Below are positions 9,053 through 16,206 of a stretch of 64,000 bases of DNA, one piece after another. Numbering within the stretch: position 1 is the stretch's first letter; the number at the start of each line of letters is the position of its first letter. Made by a program: the position numbers and the translations under genes. The stretch is taken from assembly GCA_963764805.1 (NCBI GenBank), contig CAVXUB010000003.1:496001-560000 (forward strand), given 5' to 3'. Source of the DNA: CAVXUB01 sp963764805 (GTDB lineage: Bacteria > Actinomycetota > Acidimicrobiia > Acidimicrobiales > Bog-793). The notes beneath the pieces are model-generated. The model was not told where the DNA came from, made no database searches, and saw nothing but the letters and a program-made list of their open reading frames with translations.

Positions 9053-10308
9053 CTAGCCCGCCTCGCCGCCTTGCGGCGCCGGCGCCAGCGACCACGAGCT
9101 CCCGTCGAAACGCTCCACCAGCGGCGATCCCGGTGAGTCACCCTTCTTCGAGCGCCATCCGACCGCCAGGCAGAAGGCCCGACTGGTGCAGCTGATCCCG
9201 AGGATCTCGCCCGACAGGTCGAGCGCCGGACTGGCGGTGGGGAGCAGCGCCCAAGCGCTCGACGAGCTCTCGAGGAAGAGGGGCTTGGCGTTCCCGCTGA
9301 TGTCTGCACCAGCCGCCATGCACCAGGCCGGAGCCCCGGCACAGGCGAGGTGGAACGTCGTGTAGAGGGCCGGGAATGACGGGCTGGCGCTCGCCATCTC
9401 CGTCCACTTGCCGTCCGACAGGCTCATGGCGAATGTGAGTGCGCCGCGTGATCCGAAGGCGAGACACTCCGCGGGGCGCTGGCACGAGATGTCGTCGAGC
9501 GAGCCGCCGGGGGAGGCGATGGTGTCCGGTAGGGCCGGTGTCGGCACGGCCTTCCAGGAGCCCGCCTGCAGAAGAGCGCGATCGGCAGGTTGCCGGGTGA
9601 GCGGGGCCGGTTGCCGACTGCGTAGCAGCTGTTCACCGAAGGGCACGAGACGCCGGTCAGGGTCGTTCCTGGCGCCGTCGGCCCCGACGAGTAGTCGTTC
9701 GCATCGATGGCCCAGGAGGTGCCCGAAAGCGTCTCTGTCAGCGCACCGCGGGAGTCGAGCCCGACCGCCTGGCACGAGCCGGCCGCGGGGCAGTCGACGC
9801 CGAGCAGGGATGCAGAACCGGATGCGGGGTTGCTCAGCAACGACCACGACGAGCCGCTCCAGCGCATAGCCAGGGCCTTTCCCTGATCACCGCCGACGGC
9901 GAGGCAATAGCTAGTCGACACGCAGCTGATCGCACTGATCGCAGCCCCCGCCGGACCCGCCCCTCCTCGCATCGGCCGCCACTTGGTGCCGTCGAAGAGA
10001 TCTAGCGTGTCGGCGCTGGCCGGATTGCCGCCCTTGCTGGACACGCTTTGCGTGGCCGACACGCACCAGCTCTCCGAGACGCAGGCGACGGCGTCGGTGG
10101 TGGCGAAGTCGCTCGGGAGGGCCGTCGGGATGACGGTCGGGAAGGTGACGCTGGCCGAGCTGGAGCCCGGCTGGGTGGTCGAGGACGTCCGCGCCGGGCT
10201 GAACGTGCAACCTGCGGCTGTGATCAGGATCAGGCCGAGCCCGCCGATCGTGATCCGGGCGAGCCTGCCGGTACGTGGGCGGCAGACTCCGATCACGGCC
10301 GTGCGCAC
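9053..10308 (-). CDS. lipoprotein with Cys-flanked repeats (beta-propeller-like), one frameshift
   Basis: It starts GTG 10308 with a signal peptide and lipobox ITAAGC (Cys about 34), then a Thr/Ser linker. The mature part repeats a ~45-residue unit with the pattern Cys-x5-6-Cys-x-A/S-V-G followed by 'SxW'. Examples are CVSESWCVSATQ, CVSTSYCLAVGG, CPAAGSCQAVG, CPSVNSCYAVGN, CQRPAECLAFGS and CTSRAFCLAVGW. One missing base near 9570-9576 splits it; with correction it is ~418 residues ending at 9053. Such repeats are common in secreted actinobacterial proteins and resemble propeller blades stapled by disulfides. Function unknown. Confidence 0.65.
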
Positions 10309-10376
10309 GGTTGGTCACGCTACCCGGCGGCCGGCGCTGGAATCGACCATGTGACAAGGAGGTCCAGCTGGGCGCG

Positions 10377-11309
10377 GTGGCCGTCCAGCTACGACCGATC
10401 GTCCGGCTACGGTCGGTCGGCGTGGCACGAGAGCCGGCTGGAGAGAGGGCCGAGCCGGCTGCACACCGAGCAGCGCCGTGGCGGTGTCCTGTCTGCCTGA
10501 GCATGTTGAGCCTTGCCGTCGACCGCAAGCGATGGACGTGCCCTGCAGGCCACAGTTTCGACATCGCCCGGGAGGGCTACGTCAACCTCCTACGGGCGGG
10601 CCCGAAGAAGAGCCGGCAGGCCGGCGACAACCGCGAGATGGTCGCCGCCCGGCGACGATTCCTGGCCACCGGCGCCTACGACCCGATCAGCGATGTCGTC
10701 GCCGCGGCCGTTGCCGGGAGCCGGCCATACCTGGCGCTCGACGTCGGCTGCGGGGAGGGCCGCTACACCCGCCGCCTGAGCGCTCCCTTGGTGTTGGGGA
10801 TCGACGTCTCGAAGCCCGCCGTGGCAACTGCAGCCAAGGCTGACGGGGCGGGGTCCTATGCGGTCGCCAGCGCCTCCGATGTCCCGTTGCCGGACGGTCG
10901 CGTGGACACGATCGTGAGCGTGTTCGGGCCGGTGATGCCGGGGGAGTTGGCGCGCATCGTCCGTCCTGGCGGTGTGGTGATCGCTGCGCACCCGGGCAGG
11001 GCACACCTCGCCGAGCTGCGGCAGCTCGTCTACCCGGACGCACGGCCGCACGAGGAGAAGTCGCCGCTGCGTGGTGCCGGGGAGTGTTTCGTCGAGGAAG
11101 GTGCGGAGCGGGTGAGCTTCCCGATCGAGATCGAGGCGGCAGAGAACCTCCACGACCTCTTCGCGATGACCCCGTACCGGTGGCACGCGCCGGGAAACAT
11201 CATCTCGAAACTGGCGGCGGCGTGTGCACCGAGGTTCTCGACCCGAGCGGACGTGCTCGTGACCACCTACAGACGAACCGCACAGCCGGCCCCTCGAGCC
11301 CGCCCCTAG
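10377..11309 (+). CDS. rlmA: 23S rRNA guanine-N1 methyltransferase, RlmA family
   Basis: SAM-dependent methylase of ~310 residues that modifies a G in domain II of 23S rRNA (G745 or G748 type). The N-terminal zinc finger is CPVCLSML...WTCPAGHSFDIAREGYVNLL; the SAM pocket is LALDVGCGEGRYTR. Segments VVIAAHPGRAHLAELRQLVY and FAMTPYRWH are typical of RlmA. The start is unclear: GTG 10377 is used here, GTG 10422 would be nearer the usual length, and CTG 10368 sits 5 bases after a perfect AAGGAGG (10356-10362). Confidence 0.88.
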   Translation: MAVQLRPIVRLRSVGVAREPAGERAEPAAHRAAPWRCPVCLSMLSLAVDRKRWTCPAGHSFDIAREGYVNLLRAGPKKSRQAGDNREMVAARRRFLATGAYDPISDVVAAAVAGSRPYLALDVGCGEGRYTRRLSAPLVLGIDVSKPAVATAAKADGAGSYAVASASDVPLPDGRVDTIVSVFGPVMPGELARIVRPGGVVIAAHPGRAHLAELRQLVYPDARPHEEKSPLRGAGECFVEEGAERVSFPIEIEAAENLHDLFAMTPYRWHAPGNIISKLAAACAPRFSTRADVLVTTYRRTAQPAPRARP

Positions 11310-11396
11310 AGCCGCACCTCGACCCGGCGGCGGCCGATGAGTTGAGGTGTGCGGAGTTCCAGGTCGCTGTGGGGTGGCGCTCGGCGTATTGGCGAT

Positions 11397-11777
11397 CTAG
11401 GTCGGAATTGACAGCTGGACGGCTTGCACGATCCGGTCCTTCTTGAGCGCCGTCTCGAGTTGCTCGACCTGTGAGATCTGCGCGTCGCCGGAGAGGTAGA
11501 AGAGGACACGAAGCGGTGCCGAGGCGTTCCAGTCGGACCCGACGACTCCGGGCATCGTTCCAGCAGGTCCGCTGGCGAGTGAGGCCGCTCGGGAGTAAGA
11601 GGTCCCCGGTCGCAACAGGGCTACCACCTCGGCCCCCGACTGGTTCTGCCCAGACGACGAGCCGCTGGCCGAGTTCGAACTGGCACATCCTGCAAGTGCC
11701 AAGGCCGAGGCGAGAACGGCCAGATGAGAAAGCTGCCATCTACGGTTCGTTGGCCGCTTGGCGGCTTTCTTCAGCAT
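11397..11777 (-). CDS. small lipoprotein with FtsX-extracellular-like segment
   Basis: 126 residues: MLKKAAKRPTNRRWQ, a hydrophobic stretch, lipobox LALAGC (Cys about 28), a Ser/Gly/Asn linker, and a ~60-residue domain ending RVLFYLSGDAQISQVEQLET...VQLSIPT. The domain's spacing of hydrophobic residues recalls the extracellular domain of FtsX-like proteins, a tentative inference. ATG 11777 is preceded by GGGGAG at 4 bases; the frame is open upstream to 12056. It lies downstream of the small membrane gene at 11894-12236, probably in the same transcript. Confidence 0.6.
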   Translation of the reverse strand: MLKKAAKRPTNRRWQLSHLAVLASALALAGCASSNSASGSSSGQNQSGAEVVALLRPGTSYSRAASLASGPAGTMPGVVGSDWNASAPLRVLFYLSGDAQISQVEQLETALKKDRIVQAVQLSIPT

Positions 11778-11893
11778 TTGGCTCCCCATCCTGCTGCTCA
11801 CCACCGTGCTGCTCCCGGCTCCGCAGGCTACCTCGGAGAGGGTGAGGTCGTCGGATCTGGCGTGTGAACCTACGCCCCGTGTACCTGGGCCGA

Positions 11894-12236
11894 TCACTGG
11901 GGCCAGTATTGATAGCCGAGATCGATACAGGCCTTCTGAAGGTAGGCCTGCCACAGAGGGCTCGGGGACGCCACGTACTCGGCAAACGCCGCACTCGCGG
12001 GGAACGAGTTGCTCGTAGGCTCGAAGAGCGCGAGGCAGGCATGGCCGGTCATCCACGGCGGGTACGGCCGCTCCCTCCAGTCGTCACCGAGCCCAGTGCG
12101 AGGGAAGCGGAGCTTTGACGCGCTCCGCCGCAGGAGCCGTCGGCGCGCATGTAAGTGAATCCTGCAGGCGAAGTTGAGGACAGCCGCACCTGCGACGCCG
12201 CCGGAGACAACGAGCCAGTAACCACCGATCCGACAT
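11894..12236 (-). CDS. small membrane-anchored hypothetical protein, one frameshift
   Basis: No single long frame covers this gene, but the minus strand reads convincingly as protein down to a TGA at 11894-11896. The parts are YWLVVSGGVAGAAVLNF (membrane span), a basic patch ARRRLLRRSASKLR, then GLGDDWRERPYPPWMTGHA, LALFEPTSNSFPASAAFAEY and LYRS-free tail QKACIDLGYQYWPQ. ATG 12236 (MSDR) joins this frame if one extra base near 12224-12232 is removed, giving ~113 residues. A Cys pair (GHAC and KAC) could form a disulfide outside the cell. Family not recognised. Overlaps the 5' part of the divergent frame starting at 12155. Confidence 0.5.
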
Positions 12237-12280
12237 GGCGAGCACCGCCGAAGCGAAGCTCGCTGGTATCGTCACGAGCG

Positions 12281-12853
12281 GTGGAGGAGGTCGAGCCCCA
12301 GTCAGTGTCGCTGCACTCAGGGTGGCCCCGACTCGTGCGGATCGCCCTCGCGCTGGGCGGGGTCCTTGTCATGGCAATCGCGGCATCGGTCGCGGCAATA
12401 CTGCTCGGCGGCGGCGCCCCCGTGCGGTCCGCTGCGGCTCGTCATGAAGTGGGGCGCGTAAAGTCGACCACGCCCTCCATTGCGAACCAGCTCGCCCAAG
12501 CAGCCGTCGACCTGGCGGCTGCCTCTGGGGACTCGAAGGTCAGCTCTGTCACTTGGGTGGTTTCGACTCGCGGCCGAGCCGCACTTGTTTTCGGAGGCGA
12601 CGCGACGACAGATTCGTTACCAGTCTTTGTGCTTGAGATGTCGGGGCACTTCTACAGCCAAGGGTCGGTGCCAATCGGCGAATGGCCCGGCGCCTATCCC
12701 TACATGATCGTTGCTTTGGAGCAAAGCGACTTTGGCGTAACCGACGAGCGCTGGACCGGCGACTATCAGAACCTCGCGCTGCTCGGGAGCCCACAGATGG
12801 ACACTCTGAAGGGACGCAGCCCCAATGGCAAGGGGCCCGTGCTGATTCCCTGA
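12281..12853 (+). CDS. single-pass membrane protein, hypothetical
   Basis: From GTG 12281 the product is 190 residues: a short cytoplasmic start, one strong membrane span (VRIALALGGVLVMAIAASVAAILL, shown in part) and an external ~140-residue domain with VVSTRGRAALVFGGDA, VFVLEMSGHFYSQG and GAYPYMIVALEQSDFG. The frame is open back to GTG 12155 (232 residues), but that would overlap the divergent gene ending its 5' end at 12236. No family recognised. It is the last chromosomal gene before the integrative elements. Confidence 0.55.
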   Translation: MEEVEPQSVSLHSGWPRLVRIALALGGVLVMAIAASVAAILLGGGAPVRSAAARHEVGRVKSTTPSIANQLAQAAVDLAAASGDSKVSSVTWVVSTRGRAALVFGGDATTDSLPVFVLEMSGHFYSQGSVPIGEWPGAYPYMIVALEQSDFGVTDERWTGDYQNLALLGSPQMDTLKGRSPNGKGPVLIP

Positions 12854-13164
12854 CGACCAGAGAGGAGCCTGTGTATGGGCCGACTCAGCGCTCGGTCGAG
12901 ACTCGACGCCCGCTCGAGCCTGAGTACTCATGCGGTCTGACCGGACGCGCCGTTTTGGGAGGCGCCGATCGAGCCAACGATTCGCCACACGATGGCACCC
13001 AGTTGAACGCTTCCGATTAGCCTCGGGTCCGGGCGATGGAAGGTCAGAGGGCCTTTAGTCGCTCTCGGAGGGCTTGGTACGGCGAGTCGGTCTGTATTCG
13101 GGAAACAGTTCGTTAGGTGGTCTGACCTGGGGCTTTGCCGCGAAAATGGAAGCTCGGTCCTCAG
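12854..13164. other. intergenic stretch holding the left end of integrative element 1
   Basis: No convincing gene. A 21-codon frame (12874-12939) follows AGAGGAG but is too short to support. From 13041 onward the sequence is the degenerate attachment-type repeat and arm sites described separately; the chromosome/element boundary should lie near 13041. Confidence 0.5.
13041..13103. repeat. attachment-type direct repeat, copy A (left end of element 1)
   Basis: 63 bases that match copies B (14493-14555) and C (21729-21791) with several mismatches. The 3' half (ggcgagtcggtctgta) is the complement of the last bases of rnpB. Copy A has decayed most (for example ttggtac where B and C have ttgtgtgc, and tattc where they have taggc), consistent with being the oldest end. 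A and B share a further ~100 bases to the right, up to 13208 and 14659. Confidence 0.8.
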
Positions 13165-13175
13165 CTAGTCCTCAG
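13157..13175. promoter_or_regulatory. two GTCCTCAG arm-type repeats, left end of element 1
   Basis: GTCCTCAG at 13157-13164 and 13168-13175, 11 bases apart. The same pair lies at 14609-14627 and a denser cluster lies beside the integrase at 21625-21672. This placement, inside each element next to the core repeat, is that of integrase arm-binding sites. The doc stop codon lies between the two copies. Confidence 0.6.
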
Positions 13176-13590
13176 CTCGTGGCGGTTCGAGGCCGCCGAA
13201 GTGAGTCCGCCGCCGCAGCCAGTCCGCGAACCACTCCTCGTCGACGTCGCGCCCGGCGACGGAGAGCATCGCCGCCTCCGCCTCGTCGACGTCAGGAGGA
13301 TCGGGGTCCCAGCTGCCGCCGTTCAGGTCGATGAAGAGAAGCAGAGATGCCCAGGCGGCACGTTTGTTGCCGTCGAGCAGCGGGTGGTTCCACGCGAGCC
13401 TGCAGGTGACCACCGCGGCCTTGTCGACAATGTCCTGGTAGAACTCCTCGCCGCCGAAAGAGGCCTGCGGGGCGTGGAGCGCTGACTCCGCCAGCTCAAT
13501 CCTCGATACTTTGGACAACGTGTCGGCGTCGACTCCCGTCACCTGCTCGGCCAGCCAGAAGTACTCGGCCAGCGTGATGTAGCGGGTCAA
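13165..13590 (-). CDS. doc: Doc-type Fic-domain toxin
   Basis: 141 residues with the Doc version of the Fic motif, HPLLDGNKRAAW (about residue 70), and the usual helical frame (ITLAEYFWLAEQVTG at the N-terminus). Doc proteins phosphorylate EF-Tu and stop translation; the Gly in place of Ala in DxNKR is a mild variation. The TTG start at 13590 overlaps the antitoxin stop (TTGA), the standard antitoxin-toxin coupling. Its last codons (PRAED-stop) are encoded inside the arm-repeat of the element end. Confidence 0.85.
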   Translation of the reverse strand: MTRYITLAEYFWLAEQVTGVDADTLSKVSRIELAESALHAPQASFGGEEFYQDIVDKAAVVTCRLAWNHPLLDGNKRAAWASLLLFIDLNGGSWDPDPPDVDEAEAAMLSVAGRDVDEEWFADWLRRRTHFGGLEPPRAED

Positions 13591-13796
13591 CGAGCGAGGC
13601 GGTCGAGCAGTTCCCGATCACGCTCAAGGAGCTTGCGCGCGCGGCTCGTGAAGTCCTTGTCGGAACGGACGCGCTCGATCTCCGCCCGGAGCGAGTCGAC
13701 GATCACCGTGTTGATGCTCGTACCTCGCACTCTCGCCACAGCCTCCGTCTCGTCGGCAAGTTCGTCCGGCAGCCTCACGGTGGTCTGTTTGGTCAT
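13587..13796 (-). CDS. ribbon-helix-helix antitoxin of the doc module
   Basis: 69 residues beginning MTKQTTVRLPDELADETEAV, a ribbon-helix-helix DNA-binding fold, followed by a charged C-terminal tail likely to cover the toxin. It precedes and overlaps the doc gene by 4 bases. ATG 13796 is chosen because TVRLPDEL is the normal beginning of this fold; the frame is open upstream to 13889. Expected to repress its own operon and neutralise Doc. Confidence 0.8.
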   Translation of the reverse strand: MTKQTTVRLPDELADETEAVARVRGTSINTVIVDSLRAEIERVRSDKDFTSRARKLLERDRELLDRLAR

Positions 13797-14484
13797 GACA
13801 ACATGATATCGCGGTAACAAGGGGCGGGCGCTGGTCCGGTCCATCTGAACACCCATGGCAGCCGGGCTACCCGACTGCCCTCCAGGCAAGCAGCGACCTC
13901 CGCGGGATCGAACCTCCCGAGCTTCGGGTTACCTTCAGGTACGGCAGGCGGCGCTCGGCGGTTAGGTGTCTCCTAGTTGGGTGGGTTGGTTATCGCGGGT
14001 CTCGTTTCCGTCGTTGCCGTACAGCCGTGGACAGGCCGCGGGCGGGACCGCACATGGAAGCCCGCCACCCCATTCCAGGTCCCACTCCAGCGAGGGCACG
14101 CATGCTCATGCGGCGACTACCGATGCGACGTTCGCTTGTGACACCGAAGCGCCTCAAACCTGGCTAGCGACCAGCGTTGCCGCGGCTTTCAAAGTATCGC
14201 TGGGGCAGTCCAAGCGTGGCGGGAAACGCGTCAATCTCGGTAGGTTCCGCAGTGGCCAGTGCTGAGCGCGTCCGAGGCTGCGGTTCCTACGGCCGGCTGC
14301 TACCTCAGCGGCAACTTCTCGGGAATTCCGTCTGCGTCGGGAGCCGATTCGAGCTATAGCGACATCATCGTCTTGGTGACGGAGACAACGGGCGATGAGC
14401 ACCTCGACGCCGCTGCACCGACCCGGAACTGGCAATTCAGTGCGCCCAGCAGCTGATTCGGTGTATTTCATAATGGGTACAACA
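13797..14484. other. decayed interior of element 1, no intact gene
   Basis: Between the antitoxin and repeat copy B I see no complete gene. 13891-13975 is an excisionase remnant (separate entry). A forward frame ending at 14456 (SDIIVLVTETTGDEHLDA) and one ending at 14265 have mildly protein-like content and could be pieces of a lost cargo gene, but no family is recognisable. The integrase, relaxase and the integrase-side arm sites expected here are missing. 14460-14470 (gtgtatttca) matches the left flank of copy C at 21680-21690. Confidence 0.45.
13891..13975 (-). pseudogene. remnant of excisionase (helix-turn-helix) gene
   Basis: The minus strand reads AERRLPYLKV then shifts, matching AERRLPYLKVGKFVRFDPAEI of the excisionase at 15708-15897. 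At DNA level 'ggcaggcggcgctcggcg' and 'gatcgaacctc' align with that gene. Only the C-terminal half survives, with indels. It shows that element 1 once had the same integration module as element 2. Confidence 0.65.
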
Positions 14485-14555
14485 ATTCACCAGGTCAGAG
14501 GGCATTTAGACGCTCTCGGAGGGCTTGTGTGCGGCGAGTCGGTCTGTAGGCGGGA
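14485..14555. repeat. attachment-type direct repeat, copy B (junction of elements 1 and 2)
   Basis: 71 bases identical to copy C (21720-21791) except one T missing in a T-run. To its left it shares the gtgtatttca flank with copy C; to its right it shares ~100 bases with copy A. A repeat with one flank from each end type is what a head-to-tail junction of two elements should look like. Confidence 0.85.
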
Positions 14556-14608
14556 AACAGCTCGTTAGGTGTTCTGACCTGGGGTTTTGCCTCGAAAGTG
14601 GAAGCTCG

Positions 14609-14627
14609 GTCCTCAGCTAGTCCTCAG
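14609..14627. promoter_or_regulatory. two GTCCTCAG arm-type repeats, left end of element 2
   Basis: GTCCTCAG at 14609-14616 and 14620-14627, the same spacing as in element 1 and within a ~165-base block nearly identical to 13041-13208. Likely integrase arm sites. Confidence 0.6.
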
Positions 14628-14736
14628 CTCGTGGCGGTTCGAGGCCCCGAAGTGAGTCCTCGACCGGCTCGCTTGCGAGGCGACGGCCGACCCGTGGAGG
14701 GCGGGCGACCCGCACTTGGCACGGTACGCTTGCCAC

Positions 14737-14963
14737 GTGGCGACCGACGTTCACCTCGATCCAGCTCTCGCTGCGGTCGTGGCTCGTGCGCGAGCTGCGC
14801 CGAGGCGAGCAAGGAACTTCGCAGCGCCGGATCCGGCGCGGGGTTCGTGTCGCCGCTCTCGCCAGAGGCCTGCCAAGCGATCGACGAGTGGGTCCGAAGT
14901 GGCGGGTACCGCGAAGCGGTGGCACGTGTGGTCGCCGACGATCCTGATCTCGCCGACGAGTAG
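14737..14963 (+). CDS. VapB-like antitoxin, one frameshift
   Basis: GTG 14737 starts ATDVHLDPALAAVVARARA; after one missing base near 14797-14805 the frame continues SKELRSAGSGAGFVSPLSPEA (shown in part) and ends VADDPDLADE at 14963. The composite is ~75 residues. I call it an antitoxin from its size, position just before a PIN-domain gene, and acidic tail; the family itself is not recognised. It occupies the same slot in element 2 that the Doc module occupies in element 1. Confidence 0.5.
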
Positions 14964-14975
14964 CACCTTGTCTTC

Positions 14976-15403
14976 GTGACGGTCGTCGTCGACGATCACC
15001 TCTTGCTGCGCCTGCTCACGCGCACAGCGCCGGCGGCGGTGATGGAGGAATTGCACTCCGGTTCCGTGTACACCTCCGGGTGCTGGTACTACCGTCTCGC
15101 CGCGCGGTCTCGACGCCTGGTAGCGGCTCTATCTCTCAGCACCTCGCGGCATTCGATTCTCGTGAACAGGAACAGGTCCGTCGGGATCTCGAAGACTTGC
15201 CGCCGGAGGTTGGCCTCATCGGGTGGCGAACCGTCGTTCCGGTCATGGCCGCCCTCCGAGCCCGCCGTCAGCACAATCTCCTCAACGCGGAGGCGCTCGC
15301 TGTCGCGGTGCTCAGTTCGGCAGCTCTACTCGTCAGTACCGACTCTGCACTGTTGCGTTCCGGCGCCTCCGACCTCGGAGTCGACTACACCGTCGTGAGC
15401 TGA
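14976..15403 (+). CDS. PIN-domain (VapC-like) toxin, one frameshift
   Basis: GTG 14976 begins MTVVVDDHLLLRLL, the first PIN strand with its acidic residues. Correcting one shift near 15100-15108 continues as HLAAFDSREQEQVRRDLEDL, HNLLNAEALAVAVLSSAALL, VSTDSALLRSGASDLGVDY, ending at 15403 (~142 residues). The E of NAEALA and the D of STDSAL fit the PIN catalytic acids. VapC toxins are RNases, often cutting tRNA or 23S rRNA. Starts 12 bases after the antitoxin. Probably one functional TA pair if the shifts are sequencing errors. Confidence 0.55.
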
Positions 15404-15707
15404 CCGGATACAGCTCCGCCTCAGGGGAGCTTGTCGGCAATCGTGCGACCCGCTGCGACGTCCGCCTCGATCTCAGCGAGGAATGCCAGCACCTTCTCCT
15501 TGCTGTCGAGCCGACGGCCTCCAGGGTGATCGACACATCGTCGTCCGTCGGTGGCTGTCAGGAGTCGCGAACCGCAGCTGTCAACTCGGAAAAGCCAAGC
15601 CCGATGGGAGCACCGCCCACTCGCCTATTTACCTGGCAGACGGGCGAGCATCGATGGCGCACGCGGAGGTTTCGTCTGAGAGCCTGCTCCGGGCTGAAGC
15701 TGCAGCA
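15404..15707. other. gap between VapC-like toxin and excisionase, with a minus-strand coding-like fragment
   Basis: On the minus strand 15421-15550 reads VSITLEAVGS then, after one shift, LDSKEKVLAFLAEIEADVAA and GRTIADKLP-stop (stop at 15421). The end of a small soluble protein is plausible, but I cannot find its start or name it. The rest of the gap shows nothing recognisable. Confidence 0.35.
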
Positions 15708-15897
15708 TCAGCCGGCGACCCTCGTGCGGTCCAGCCACTCGCTGATCTCCGCTGGGTCGAACCTCACGAACTTGCCGACCTTCAGATAGGGCAGGCGGCG
15801 CTCGGCGACGAGGCGGCGGACGTGGCGGGTGGTGACGTTCAGCTGCTCGGCCAGCTGGTCGATGTCGAGCAGCGTTGGCGGTTGACGCGATGGCCAT
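15708..15897 (-). CDS. xis: excisionase-like helix-turn-helix protein, one frameshift near the start
   Basis: The conserved part is a MerR-like winged helix: LLDIDQLAEQLNVTTRHVRR, LVAERRLPYLKVGKFVRF, DPAEISEWLDRTRVAG, the form used by excisionases of actinobacterial integrative elements. ATG 15897 follows AAGGAG with 5-base spacing, but joins this frame only if one extra base between about 15861 and 15880 is removed; then it is ~62 residues. It is divergent from the relaxase. Expected to help the integrase excise element 2 and to repress transcription. Confidence 0.7.
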
Positions 15898-16122
15898 GGT
15901 CTCTCCTTGTACGCGTATGGGTTCGATAGCGGCCCGGGAGGCGCCGACGAGTGCCGGAGCGACGCGAGACCGCCACCTATAGCGCGCTGGGAAGTCCACG
16001 CTATTGACCGCTCTGCGAGCCGACGCCTCTCCCAAGCACCACCACGCCACCCCACCACGCATCTATCTGCTCACCGCTCTTTACCTCTATCGGCCGCCAC
16101 CTACCGATCCCAAAATACCCCC

Positions 16123-16151
16123 TTTACAAGCACTTTCAGCTGTCGTATAAC
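16123..16151 (+). promoter_or_regulatory. predicted sigma-A-type promoter for the relaxase gene
   Basis: TTTACA (16123-16128), 17-base spacer, TATAAC (16146-16151): 5 of 6 matches at each box, in a locally AT-rich stretch between divergent xis and relaxase genes. The transcript would begin near 16158, five bases before an ATG at 16163. That ATG could be a leaderless relaxase start if one base is missing near 16200. Confidence 0.55.
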
Positions 16152-16206
16152 ACCAGCTCCCGATGAACACGATTGCAACCATCCGGTTGCGGGGAGCGGG
16201 CTGGCG

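Noticed and set aside
13041..14555. Additional rnpB copies or fragments as functional RNAs
   Set aside because: Copies A and B contain only the last ~25 bases of rnpB; the catalytic core is present once, at 21767-22135.
15907..16206. Long upstream extension of the relaxase frame
   Set aside because: It runs through the divergent xis promoter and has no conserved content before GLALAWMAMMGRESV; the region contains a good promoter instead.
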